Of a stretch of DNA of 64,000 bases, positions 16,007 to 24,795 are shown piece after piece. Position numbers and translations under genes: made by a program. Every line of letters starts with the position of its first letter. Within the stretch, counting starts at the first letter, position 1. The notes beneath the pieces are model-generated. The model made no database searches. It was not told the DNA's origin and worked only from the letters and a program-made list of their open reading frames with translations. This DNA comes from an uncultured Candidatus Saccharibacteria bacterium (lineage in GTDB: Bacteria > Patescibacteriota > Saccharimonadia > Saccharimonadales > Saccharimonadaceae), in NCBI GenBank assembly GCA_947090635.1, contig CAMUOM010000002.1, positions 1 to 64,000 on the forward strand, in the 5' to 3' direction.

Positions 16007-17105
16007 ACACCACCTGCTTTAATCGCTCGATAAATTCCGTTTCATCAAACTGCTGTACCGACCGCTTCACTCGACGCGTGTCATAGTCCGACCGGTGCCA
16101 CTTCTTCAATGCGCGCGCTAGCGCCTCCACCGACTGGGCATTAAAGAAATCACCGTTCACGCCGCGTTGCACAATATCGAGTGACCCGCCTTGGTTAAAA
16201 GCTAACACCGGTAAGCCGCAAGCCATCGCCTCCACGGGTGTGATACCAAAGGGCTCCTTGCTGCAAAAAATAAACCCTTCGGCGGCGCGAAAATAATTTG
16301 CTAGCCGCGCCGGCGTATCATAGCGCGGCAAAAACTTAATTCGCGGGCTATCTCCAGCCAACTGCACCAACTTCTTGTGCTCCGGCCCATCGCCCACCAC
16401 GAGTAAGTTCACCTTTGCCTTTAAGCACGCCTTAATCGCCAAATCAAACCGCTTCCAGTTCACCTGACGCCCCGCCACCATAAAGAATGGCTGGCCGTTA
16501 AACTTCGGATAAGGCTTGGCTTTTAACTTACTTAACTGCCACACCGCTACCGGTGGCGGCAGTATCTCAGCCGTCCGCCGGTAATACTGCTTCACCTCTT
16601 GCGCCACATAAGTACTGTTCGCCACCATCAAATCCGGCCGCCGGCTCAGCGTCAAATCACTCCACCGCATCGGGCGCACCAAAATCTTCAGCCCCAGCCG
16701 TGCCAGCCAATCCAGCTTACCAAACCCGGGGTGCTTAATGTACTCGTCATACATTCCCCAGTAGTACTGCACTGGCGGCCCTTGTAAATAAGCGATGTGG
16801 TAGCCGTCCGTTTTAATCCCCTTCGCCTCCGAGTTGACAATCGATAGCACCACATCATAGCCATTTAGTTTAAGATGACTAAAGTATAACGCACGCAAGG
16901 GCGCCATAAATTTACGTAGCTTCACTGGGAAAAGATTCAGCCACCCTGTGTGTACCGTGGCGTCACGGAACCAATCAATCCGCCGCGGCCGATACTGCGA
17001 AGTGTAAATTGGTGCGTCAGGAAATGCCTTGTGTGCCATTAGTAGCACTCGCTCGGCGCCGCCGACCTCAGTTAACCAATCAATTACCAGCGCCACCTTC
17101 ACCAT
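15990..17105 (-). CDS. Glycosyltransferase, GT4 family
   Basis: 371 residues from MVKVALVIDWL; an ATG 24 bases upstream is in frame, but overlaps a TATAAT box and is unlikely. GT-B fold: N-terminal VALVIDWLTEVGGAERVLL, C-terminal domain starting FMVAGRQVNWKRFDLAI, then LLVVGDGPE, and the donor-binding E..FG.TPVEAMACGLPVLAFNQGG motif. This last motif (EPFGITPVEAMACG) is diagnostic for GT4. It transfers a nucleotide-activated sugar to a lipid-linked glycan in the cytoplasm; the sugar cannot be predicted. Co-transcribed with the ligase-like gene. Confidence 0.92.
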   Translation of the reverse strand: MVKVALVIDWLTEVGGAERVLLMAHKAFPDAPIYTSQYRPRRIDWFRDATVHTGWLNLFPVKLRKFMAPLRALYFSHLKLNGYDVVLSIVNSEAKGIKTDGYHIAYLQGPPVQYYWGMYDEYIKHPGFGKLDWLARLGLKILVRPMRWSDLTLSRRPDLMVANSTYVAQEVKQYYRRTAEILPPPVAVWQLSKLKAKPYPKFNGQPFFMVAGRQVNWKRFDLAIKACLKAKVNLLVVGDGPEHKKLVQLAGDSPRIKFLPRYDTPARLANYFRAAEGFIFCSKEPFGITPVEAMACGLPVLAFNQGGSLDIVQRGVNGDFFNAQSVEALARALKKWHRSDYDTRRVKRSVQQFDETEFIERLKQVVYDARR

Positions 17106-17170
17106 AACATCACTCTTAGTAATTATCATTATACCATTTATGGTAAAATATAACTATAACTAGGAGGTAA

Positions 17171-18388
17171 ATGGAGAATAAACCAAATGTATTAGTGGTG
17201 GGCGCTGGCATTTTTGGCTTGACCGTCGCTGAACGGCTTGCCGCTAATGGTCAACACGTGTTAGTAATTGATAGCCGCAGCCACATCGGTGGCAACGCCT
17301 ATTCAGAATTCGATGAAGAAACTGGAATTGAGTGTCATAAGTATGGCGCCCACCTCTTCCACACCTCAGATGAGCGCGTCTGGCAGTACGTTAATCGCTT
17401 CACGAAGTTCACTAATTACATACACCGCGTCTACGCCACGCATCAGCGTGCCGGCGCTAGTCGCCCTGAAGTCTTCCCGATGCCAGTCAACCTTGGTACT
17501 ATCAACCAATTCTTTAAGGCTAACTACACACCGGACGAAGCTAAGGCGCTGATTAAAGAACAAGCCGCCAACAACCCAGCTGCCAAGGAGCACCGCGAGC
17601 CAGCCAACCTTGAGGAGCAAGGTATTTCACTGATTGGCGAGCCACTATTTAACGCCTTTATCAAGAATTACACCGCGAAGCAATGGAACACCCCAGCCAA
17701 CCAACTAGCGGCCTCAATTATCAAGCGCTTGCCAGTGCGCTACACCTACAATAACCGCTACTTCCGCGATAAGTACGAGGGTTTGCCAGTCAATGGCTAC
17801 GAAGCTTGGTTTGAAGAAATGATTCGTCAAGCCAACACCGGCGAAGGGTCGCTTACCGTTAAGCTAAACGCTGACTACTTCACCGACCCTGAGATTCAGC
17901 CACTACGCGAGTCGGGTATCACCACTATTTACACTGGCCCAATCGACCGTTTCTATGACTACCAATTTGGCGAATTGCAATGGCGCAGCCTCGACCTCAA
18001 GAAAGAGGTGCTAAACACCCACGACTTCCAAGGTTGCCCAGTAATGAATTACAACGACCTTGAGCCAAAATACACTCGCATTCACGAATTCAAGCACTTC
18101 CACCCAGAGCGCGCGCTCGACCCAGAACGCTGGCCGGGCTATGCCGACGATTACAACAAAACCGTCATCGTCAAGGAGTACTCAAAAGACTGGCACCGCG
18201 GTGAAGAGCCATATTATCCAGTACGCACTGCCGAAGACAAGGCAAAACTTGCTCAATACCAAGCGTTGGCCGAACAGGACAAGGCACGTGGCATCTACTT
18301 TGGTGGTCGCCTTGGCGAATACGCCTACTACGACATGGATAAAACCTTCGCTAGTGCCTTGCGCCTCGCTGATGAATTAACTAAATAA
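17171..18388 (+). CDS. glf: UDP-galactopyranose mutase
   Basis: 405 residues. N-terminal FAD-binding Rossmann motif VVGAGIFGLTVAERLA (9-24) and the mutase signature SHIGGNAYSEFD...GIECHKYGAHLFHTSDERVW. Later motifs FNAFIKNYTAKQWN, RLPVRYTYNNRYF and GGRLGEYAYYDMD carry conserved Arg/Tyr residues. It interconverts UDP-galactopyranose and UDP-galactofuranose, giving galactofuranose for surface glycans such as galactan. A strong ribosome-binding site (TAGGAGGTAA) precedes the ATG. It ends at a hairpin shared with the LGFP gene. Confidence 0.95.
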   Translation: MENKPNVLVVGAGIFGLTVAERLAANGQHVLVIDSRSHIGGNAYSEFDEETGIECHKYGAHLFHTSDERVWQYVNRFTKFTNYIHRVYATHQRAGASRPEVFPMPVNLGTINQFFKANYTPDEAKALIKEQAANNPAAKEHREPANLEEQGISLIGEPLFNAFIKNYTAKQWNTPANQLAASIIKRLPVRYTYNNRYFRDKYEGLPVNGYEAWFEEMIRQANTGEGSLTVKLNADYFTDPEIQPLRESGITTIYTGPIDRFYDYQFGELQWRSLDLKKEVLNTHDFQGCPVMNYNDLEPKYTRIHEFKHFHPERALDPERWPGYADDYNKTVIVKEYSKDWHRGEEPYYPVRTAEDKAKLAQYQALAEQDKARGIYFGGRLGEYAYYDMDKTFASALRLADELTK

Positions 18389-18396
18389 TGCTAGCT

Positions 18397-18426
18397 AAAT
18401 AGGGGTATCCAACCGATACCCTATTT
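18397..18426. terminator. Bidirectional terminator between glf and LGFP gene
   Basis: Stem AAATAGGGGTATC / GATACCCTATTT with one bulged G and a five-base CAACC loop, followed on the plus strand by TATTTTAG. Confidence 0.8.
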
Positions 18427-18434
18427 TATTTTAG

Positions 18435-20027
18435 CTAACGTGGAATAAAGCGTCCGCCTTGAGCGAGCGAAAATTCAATTGTGCCATGTTCATACGTTTG
18501 CGTCCAAGTATTATTGCCGCGATAAACCTCTGGACCGGTTGGATAGCCAGCCTGACCACCCTGCCAGCCTAACTGACCATAAGTGTAGCGAATACCACCT
18601 TTTGATTCCCAAAAGCCAGTTTGCTTCGTGCCAATAATAGCGCCGTTTTCGTAATTCTGCCACCAGCCGCGACCGTCCCAGACGATAGTGCTAGTTGGAT
18701 AGCCCATTTCACCGCTCTGTAAGCCAAGCTGCTGGTAACGCTGTCTGATAGCGCCATGTGATTCCCAAAAGCCATGTTGTAGTGTGCCTAGAATAGCGCC
18801 TTTGTCATAATTCTGCCACCAACCATGGCCATCCCAATGTTCGCCACTAGTTGGATAGCCCATTCGGCCGCCTTGCCAACCAAGTTGGCCATAGCGCATT
18901 CTGATGCCACCTTTTGATTCCCAAAAGCCAGTCTGCTTTTTACCAATGATAGCGCCACCATCAAAGTTTTGCCACCAGCCAGTACCATCATAAACCACTG
19001 GCCCAGTTGGGTAACCAAGCTGACCGTAGTGAAAATTCAGCTGACTATAGCGATAACCAATCGCACCCCTAACAACATTGACGCCATGCGCGCCATCCCA
19101 ATACATGACACCACGTTGAAACCCTTGCCAGTGGTGGCTACCTTCCACAACGTCTTTATTTAGCGGCTCACCAATGCTCTGTTTTAAGTTATGCTTATTA
19201 TAGTAATCCTCATATAGACTGCTAATTGCACTCGCCCGCGGGTCGCCAAACCAATCATTGAAATATTTATAAAAATTATGGTTGCCATAAGCGCCACAAC
19301 GACCGCCCCGCCCTGCTAAAACATCAGCATTTGGTTGGTATGGTGTGTAACGATAGAGTACTGAGGTAGCACGATTCTTAATGTTAACCTCTGAACCGCC
19401 ACAACTTTTATCTGGATTATACTGAATATAGTTGTTGCCTACCGGATAATTACTCCAGCCACCATCAAGCACTTGACGGAACATCTTAGCTGCGTGGTCA
19501 AGCTGATTCCGTAAGCCAAAATACTGTGCATCACAACCAGCCCCTGTATCTGGGCAACCATAGCCAGTCGCCTTGCGATACTGATTATCGTTCGGCCAAG
19601 TATCAGTAATTAAACCTTGCTCCTTCTGTAGCAACACCAAGAGTACTTGCGGATTAATCCGATACTTCTGCGCTACGGTATAAATGATATGCGCTGCACT
19701 CTCGCCATTAAAACTCTCATCCGCCATGCAAACATAATGGCCATCCTTAATATCATACCGATAACCACGTTGACGGTAACGTTCCGATTTATCTAAATTA
19801 CTGTCGTTACACGGATTTTTGCTCTTTAAAAAGCTTTGGATTTGTGTCTCATCCATGGCATTAACTAGCGACATTTTTTCGTCACTAATAATATTGCCCG
19901 GGTCAAATGGCGCAATTGCCATCGAAGCGTGATAATAACTAACGCCAGCGTAAATCGCGCCAGCCGCTAGCACGGCACTAAGTCCGAGCCAACGCGCAAA
20001 ATAATGCTTCTTAATTCTAATTTGCAT
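18435..20027 (-). CDS. Exported LGFP-repeat protein with lysozyme-like N-domain
   Basis: 530 residues. An N-terminal hydrophobic anchor/signal (FARWLGLSAVLAAGAIYAGVSYY, about 9-31) is followed by a ~200-residue domain with the fold pattern of a lytic-transglycosylase/lysozyme-like module (AHIIYTVAQKYRINPQVLLVLLQKEQGLI, with Glu in KEQG as candidate catalytic residue; YRKATGYGCPD; paired Cys). From about residue 315 at least four LGFP-type repeats follow (GQLGYPTG, GRMGYPTS, GEMGYPTS, GQAGYPTG), each joined by a GWWQNY.NGAI.G..Q.GFWES unit. LGFP repeats are typical of mycolic-acid Actinobacteria, where they associate with the cell envelope. Adjacent to a 210-residue anchored protein one base upstream. 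Confidence 0.82.
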   Translation of the reverse strand: MQIRIKKHYFARWLGLSAVLAAGAIYAGVSYYHASMAIAPFDPGNIISDEKMSLVNAMDETQIQSFLKSKNPCNDSNLDKSERYRQRGYRYDIKDGHYVCMADESFNGESAAHIIYTVAQKYRINPQVLLVLLQKEQGLITDTWPNDNQYRKATGYGCPDTGAGCDAQYFGLRNQLDHAAKMFRQVLDGGWSNYPVGNNYIQYNPDKSCGGSEVNIKNRATSVLYRYTPYQPNADVLAGRGGRCGAYGNHNFYKYFNDWFGDPRASAISSLYEDYYNKHNLKQSIGEPLNKDVVEGSHHWQGFQRGVMYWDGAHGVNVVRGAIGYRYSQLNFHYGQLGYPTGPVVYDGTGWWQNFDGGAIIGKKQTGFWESKGGIRMRYGQLGWQGGRMGYPTSGEHWDGHGWWQNYDKGAILGTLQHGFWESHGAIRQRYQQLGLQSGEMGYPTSTIVWDGRGWWQNYENGAIIGTKQTGFWESKGGIRYTYGQLGWQGGQAGYPTGPEVYRGNNTWTQTYEHGTIEFSLAQGGRFIPR

Positions 20028-20028
20028 T

Positions 20029-20661
20029 CTACCTCGTAATCTTGTCGTTTACTTCGGTACCGACAACACGGCCATCTTTATCAACCGCCTTAATCTTAAT
20101 ATTCACCTTCCATTCGCCACTCCAAAGCTTTTTACTAGTGCTAATACGTTGCAAAGGAATGTCATAGCCAAGGCAAGTCGATGCCTGCGGGTCATCTTGC
20201 AAATCAACCGTCTCAGTATAAGTTAATTTATTTGGCCCAGTGAGGGTTAAAATACATGAACCTTTACGGCCATCCATGTGCTGTGCCACTGTGGTGCGAA
20301 TCGTCAAGGTATCAACCGACCAACTAAGCGTACTAATTAGTGCACTTAACTTGTTTTTGTCATCTACATTAAAATCATTGCCAAATTGCTGGACTTTTGG
20401 TTTATCGGTCGGCTTTTTGTTATTTTTATCCGACTTATCGTCCTTTGAATAACTACCATCATCACCGGCCGCCTTACTTACTTCCATGTCGTGATTGTCG
20501 GCCTGCTTTTGTTTAACGACCTTAACGGCGGCTTTACGGTCATGCTCAACCTGACGCGTAGTCATGAGCCAAGTTACACCAGTGGTTACTGTAATCAGCG
20601 CCGTAGCAACTAACACCATAATAACGACGAACTTATTGGTAGCTTGTTTTTTAATTTTCAT
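20029..20661 (-). CDS. Membrane-anchored exoprotein, unknown function
   Basis: 210 residues, not recognised. One N-terminal transmembrane helix (KFVVIMVLVATALITVTTGVTWLMTT, about 10-34), a charged Asp/Lys-rich linker (about 45-90), and a ~110-residue beta-rich outer domain with two Cys (GSCILTLTG and STCLGYDI). A good AGAAGGAG site lies before the ATG. The stop and the start of the LGFP gene are one base apart, so the two proteins are made together and may act together on the surface. Confidence 0.6.
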   Translation of the reverse strand: MKIKKQATNKFVVIMVLVATALITVTTGVTWLMTTRQVEHDRKAAVKVVKQKQADNHDMEVSKAAGDDGSYSKDDKSDKNNKKPTDKPKVQQFGNDFNVDDKNKLSALISTLSWSVDTLTIRTTVAQHMDGRKGSCILTLTGPNKLTYTETVDLQDDPQASTCLGYDIPLQRISTSKKLWSGEWKVNIKIKAVDKDGRVVGTEVNDKITR

Positions 20662-20694
20662 TTTTCTCCTTCTTTAATTTTATTTTAACATAAT

Positions 20695-21882
20695 CTATTT
20701 CAGTGTCAAACTGCCGTTTTGGGCGAGTAAACCCGCAACTTCCGTGTCTTGGTTGGTGATTTTTACCGGCATCTCGTCGTTGTAGCCCATTGTGCTAACA
20801 TTTGAGTTACTGTCCTTATCCACCAAAGCTAGCACCAAGCGCAAATCACCCACCTGTAGCTGGTTGGTCTTAAAACGATATGTCAAATGATGTACCTGCT
20901 GGTCATTTGTCACGCCGCCCTTTAGCTTCAAGCTATTAACTGAGGTAACATCATAATTATTCACCTGCAACCCCGCCCGCACATACACCGGCCGCTCGGT
21001 TACCGACTTATACTCAATATTTACCACCAATTCATCGCCCTGCTTTAATACTGGTTCAGACTTAAATTCACCCTTAATGTATGAGGCACGATTCTTCTTC
21101 ATCTCCTTCAAAGCACGGCGCGCGTTCGGGTCGGACGAGATGTTCTCTAGTGAGTAACTATCTGCAACATCATCTGGGTCACCCGAATCCACTATCTTGC
21201 CGCCGTCAATCATAATGGCGCTCGTACAATAGCGGCGCACTGCCCCCATATCGTGTGTCACTAAAATAACCGTCTTATTTTTGTCTTGCTTGACGTGTTC
21301 AAAGAAGTTAGCACACTTGCGTTGGAAGGCTTCGTCGCCCACCGCCAAAACTTCGTCAAGCACCAAAATGTCGCCTTGTGCCTTAATCGCCACGCTAAAT
21401 GCCAAGCGCACCTGCATGCCTGAGGAATAATTCTTTAGCTTCTGGTTCATAAAATCGTGTAGCTCAGCAAAATCAACAATGTCATCGTACATCTTGTCAA
21501 TCTCTGACTTTGAAAAGCCAAGCATTGCACCATTGAGGTAGACATTTTCACGCCCCGTTAGTTCAGGGTTGAAACCCACACCCAGCTCAATAAACGGCAC
21601 TAATGAACCATTAACCCGCACTGAACCCTTGGTTGGCAAATAAATCCCCGAAATAATCTTCAGTAATGTCGACTTACCTGAGCCGTTGCGCCCCACAATG
21701 CCGATAAAGTCACCACGATGCACCTTAAGTGAGATATCCCTCAATACATGCTGCTCAGTATAACCCTTAATGCCACGACACCAGTTAATAAAGGCTTGCT
21801 TGATGCCACTGTAGCGCTCCGTCGGTAGGCGGAAAGTCTTCGCTACATGGCTAATCTCTAATACAACATCACGCTCTGCCAC
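20695..21882 (-). CDS. wzt: Polysaccharide ABC exporter ATPase with substrate-binding C-domain (Wzt)
   Basis: 395 residues, GTG start in a TAGTG overlap with the wzm stop and preceded by GGAGGAATT. Nucleotide-binding domain: Walker A VGRNGSGKST, signature NYSSGMQVRLAFSVAI, Walker B ILVLDEVLAVGDE, H-loop VTHD. Residues after ~260 form an Ig-like Wzt C-domain (EPVLKQGDELVVNIEYK...VYVRAGLQVNNYD...) that in O-antigen exporters recognises the terminal modification of the glycan. With Wzm it flips the finished lipid-linked polysaccharide across the membrane. Confidence 0.94.
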   Translation of the reverse strand: MAERDVVLEISHVAKTFRLPTERYSGIKQAFINWCRGIKGYTEQHVLRDISLKVHRGDFIGIVGRNGSGKSTLLKIISGIYLPTKGSVRVNGSLVPFIELGVGFNPELTGRENVYLNGAMLGFSKSEIDKMYDDIVDFAELHDFMNQKLKNYSSGMQVRLAFSVAIKAQGDILVLDEVLAVGDEAFQRKCANFFEHVKQDKNKTVILVTHDMGAVRRYCTSAIMIDGGKIVDSGDPDDVADSYSLENISSDPNARRALKEMKKNRASYIKGEFKSEPVLKQGDELVVNIEYKSVTERPVYVRAGLQVNNYDVTSVNSLKLKGGVTNDQQVHHLTYRFKTNQLQVGDLRLVLALVDKDSNSNVSTMGYNDEMPVKITNQDTEVAGLLAQNGSLTLK

Positions 21883-22715
21883 TACAATTCCTCCGTAAAC
21901 GTCTTTGAGGCGCGCTTAAATATCACCACACCCAACGCAAAAATAGCTATCACTGATAACACTGGTATTAACTTTAATAAACTCCATGGCCCACTGCCAA
22001 TTAAGCTCCAAACTGTATCAGTTTTACCAATTAAGGTATAGCGCGCATCTTGGATAATCTGCGCCAGCGGGTTAAGCATAATAACCTTCGCAATAGTCAT
22101 CATCGCCGGCGTGCCAGCATTAGCAATCATTGAAATTGGATAAATAATTGGTGTCACATAAAACCACATCTGCATAAATACGTCCCAAATATGGCAAATG
22201 TCACGGAATTTGACGTACATCGAACTCAGTATAAACGCCACACCTAAAGAAAAGATATAAAGTTCAACCACAACAATTGGAAATATTAGCATCGTCCAGC
22301 GTAACGGCACACCATTAATTAACATGAAGAGCGCTACAATCACCAAACTAATAGCAAGATTGATAAATGCCGATACCGAAGATGACACTACTACAATGTA
22401 CTTTGGGAATTTAATTTTACGAAGCAAATCACCCCGCCCAACAATCGCCATCATACCCTGACTGGCCGTCTCTTGGAAGAAACCCCACAACGTCTGCGCT
22501 AGTAACAGCGACACGGCAAAGTGCGGAATGTTGGCGCCAAACTTTAAGAAGCGCACAAACACGACATACATAATAGCAAATAGCATGAGTGGCTTTAGTA
22601 CCGACCACATCATACCGAGTACCGACCCCTGATAGCGGAGTTTGAAATCAGTCCTTACTAGCTCGCGCAGCAAGATTAATGAATAGCGATAGCGAGCATA
22701 GATTTTTTGCATCAT
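21882..22715 (-). CDS. wzm: Polysaccharide ABC exporter permease (Wzm)
   Basis: 277 residues, six predicted transmembrane helices with the ABC-2 export motif DFKLRYQGSVLGMMWSVLKPL near the N-terminus. Standard length for Wzm/TagG proteins, and paired by a one-base overlap with the ATPase. A TATAAT box lies ten bases before the first ATG; a second ATG follows directly. It forms the membrane channel for polysaccharide export; substrate probably comes from the glycosyltransferases in this region. Confidence 0.93.
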   Translation of the reverse strand: MMQKIYARYRYSLILLRELVRTDFKLRYQGSVLGMMWSVLKPLMLFAIMYVVFVRFLKFGANIPHFAVSLLLAQTLWGFFQETASQGMMAIVGRGDLLRKIKFPKYIVVVSSSVSAFINLAISLVIVALFMLINGVPLRWTMLIFPIVVVELYIFSLGVAFILSSMYVKFRDICHIWDVFMQMWFYVTPIIYPISMIANAGTPAMMTIAKVIMLNPLAQIIQDARYTLIGKTDTVWSLIGSGPWSLLKLIPVLSVIAIFALGVVIFKRASKTFTEEL

Positions 22716-22725
22716 AGTAATAATT

Positions 22726-22765
22726 ATTATAGCAAATTGTTGCCACTACGACCAGAGTAGTAGCA
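22726..22765 (-). terminator. Hairpin downstream of FGE-like gene
   Basis: Minus strand GTTGCTACTAC / GTAGTGGCAAC, an 11-bp stem (one G-T pair) with a seven-base loop and a weak T run. It separates the FGE-like gene from wzm. Ends are approximate to a few bases. Confidence 0.55.
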
Positions 22766-22778
22766 ACAACTATATTAA

Positions 22779-24722
22779 CTAGTCTTGCGTAGTAGGCGCT
22801 AAGGCAACCCGGAACGCAGTATTGTCGCTGGTGCCGCCATCGCCCGAGCGCAAGGCAAACACCCCAGCCTTCGAGCCATTGTCCGCGCTGCCGCCCCGGC
22901 CAAACCAAACATAGGTTGAATTCAAGGTATCGGTACGTTGATTATTCCAACCCGAGGTTTCATAAAGGGCTTGACCACCACAGGCGTCAAAGATACAACC
23001 AGTTGGCGCACCAAAGTTATAGGTGTTGACGTATGGTGGGTGGGCTTTAGTGCCAAATAAATCACCATATTTATCGGATTCATCACTTATACCAGATTCA
23101 GTTAAATTAGTAGTGTAGCTTGCCGCAGTATGTTCATAAGCACCGCCAGACATATCGTAGATGCCGGTTGGGTTGTTGGTAGTACTGGCAAGTTGGCCAA
23201 GAGAGCCGTTATAAGCACGTTGTGGGTCGCTTGAACTACAGGCTGATTGGGTACCAAGAGTGCCGCCATTATTGTATGTACTGGTGTTGCCGCTAGCTTG
23301 TGGTCCACAACCAGTGACACTGTAGCTATTGCTCTGAGATTGGTTCTGGCTGTTGATTTGGACACCGTTATAGCCGGCACCATACTTACTGGCGCTAAGG
23401 TAGGCAGCAGCGCCCCAATCATTAGAATTAACCATATGAGAACTGAGCTTAGCTAAATGATGGTTGTTTTGTGGAGAACTAACTGATTTACCGCCAACAT
23501 TCTGTGGATCGTTTACTCCGAGAGATTTAGCCACCGAGTAGAAGCTACCAATACCGTCAATTCCGCTGTAATAACCGGATAGATGAAGGCTATTTGGCAA
23601 GACGGTTGGGTTGCTAACATTACCCGTCGTCTCGAACTTGGCGAACCAGATACCGTTGAGCTCTTTGCTGCCGAAAGTGAAGACTGGGTGAGTGGCCCAA
23701 TCGCCACTATTGTTTGGTATGGCTTTTGTAGAGCGCTTGTTTTCAAACTCAATCGTGAAGTTTTGAGCTGGAATTTCCGAATTATCATCGATACTTAGTA
23801 CTTCGTAACGGTAGCGCGGGATGTAGACCCAGAAACCGAGAATGTCTGATTGGTCGACTACCATGCTCTTATCCTTGTACTTGCTTGGATCTTTAACAGT
23901 GACAGCGTTGGCCCACTGCTTATTAGCGTAATCATACCAACCGCTATTAGTGGATTCTGGGTTAGCTACACTCTCCCACACCGCTTTCTTATCATTATAT
24001 TTTACCGGAATCATATTTGGGTCAAGGTCAACCAAACAGGAGCTGTTGGTATTTCCTGCCTGACAGGTCTCGGATGAGCCGGTTTTAGCGGTGCGCTGTG
24101 GCCAATCATCCGACTTTGGCTTTGGTGTTGGTTTGGCGGTTGCGGTATAAGTAACTTCGGTAGAATATTTACCAGCAGGAAGATTGGTAGAATCGAGAGA
24201 AGCGCCAAAGGTCATGTGTACTTCACACTGCTTTTTGCCCTTGCAGCCAGCGTTGTCGTATTCTGACGCCGTGTCAACAATCACGCTTGGCGCTTCATCA
24301 CCAGCCGGAACATGCATAAACCCATTTGGCACAAACTTCGCACCATGGCTCTCTTCCAACCGATATCCCCATATATTCGAATTCGCATTCATCCCTAATA
24401 ATAATCCATATGGGTCCTTATCCATACCTTTAATCCGGTAGCGACTATCTGAAGTATTAACTAAATCAGCATCTTTGGCGTAAATGGTAAGATCAAAGCC
24501 GCTTAGCGGCGCTGACCCTACAGTTACTTTAGTAGTAGCCTCATATAGGTCACTAGTTGAGTCATACTTAAGTTCAACATCTTTCATATCAACAGTAAGC
24601 GAAATGCCATCTGCAGCATACGTTGGCACCGCTAAAACCAAAACCGCTCCATAAGTTGCAACTAGAGTTACCGCAACGCTACGCCAAAACTGGCGGTTAT
24701 ACCCTCGCACTACCTTCTTCAT
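22779..24722 (-). CDS. Secreted protein with C-terminal FGE/sulfatase-modifying-factor-like fold
   Basis: 647 residues. Signal peptide at the N-terminus (RSVAVTLVATYGAVLVLAVPTYA, about 14-36). Residues ~40-200 form a beta-rich domain (SLTVDMKDVELKY..) of cohesin/Ig type. The C-terminal ~350 residues follow FGE-like (SUMF1) proteins: FWVYIPRYRYEV (~290), GIWFAKFETTG, GIYDMSGGAYEHTA, YVWFGRGGSADNGSKAGVFALRSGDGG, and the final FRVALA. The catalytic Cys pair of true formylglycine-generating enzymes is not evident, so this is more likely a binding or structural variant of the C-lectin-like fold than an enzyme. Standing beside the glycan genes suggests a surface role. Confidence 0.65.
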   Translation of the reverse strand: MKKVVRGYNRQFWRSVAVTLVATYGAVLVLAVPTYAADGISLTVDMKDVELKYDSTSDLYEATTKVTVGSAPLSGFDLTIYAKDADLVNTSDSRYRIKGMDKDPYGLLLGMNANSNIWGYRLEESHGAKFVPNGFMHVPAGDEAPSVIVDTASEYDNAGCKGKKQCEVHMTFGASLDSTNLPAGKYSTEVTYTATAKPTPKPKSDDWPQRTAKTGSSETCQAGNTNSSCLVDLDPNMIPVKYNDKKAVWESVANPESTNSGWYDYANKQWANAVTVKDPSKYKDKSMVVDQSDILGFWVYIPRYRYEVLSIDDNSEIPAQNFTIEFENKRSTKAIPNNSGDWATHPVFTFGSKELNGIWFAKFETTGNVSNPTVLPNSLHLSGYYSGIDGIGSFYSVAKSLGVNDPQNVGGKSVSSPQNNHHLAKLSSHMVNSNDWGAAAYLSASKYGAGYNGVQINSQNQSQSNSYSVTGCGPQASGNTSTYNNGGTLGTQSACSSSDPQRAYNGSLGQLASTTNNPTGIYDMSGGAYEHTAASYTTNLTESGISDESDKYGDLFGTKAHPPYVNTYNFGAPTGCIFDACGGQALYETSGWNNQRTDTLNSTYVWFGRGGSADNGSKAGVFALRSGDGGTSDNTAFRVALAPTTQD

Positions 24723-24782
24723 ACCCCCATGATATATGGTTATGCTAAATCATGCAATAGTTACATGAAGCGCGGCATTTGC

Positions 24783-24788
24783 TATAAT
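24783..24788 (+). promoter_or_regulatory. -10 box of GT2 gene
   Basis: TATAAT-AGAGGTA-ATG, seven-base gap; GTTACA 17 bases upstream is a possible -35. Confidence 0.55.
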
Positions 24789-24795
24789 AGAGGTA

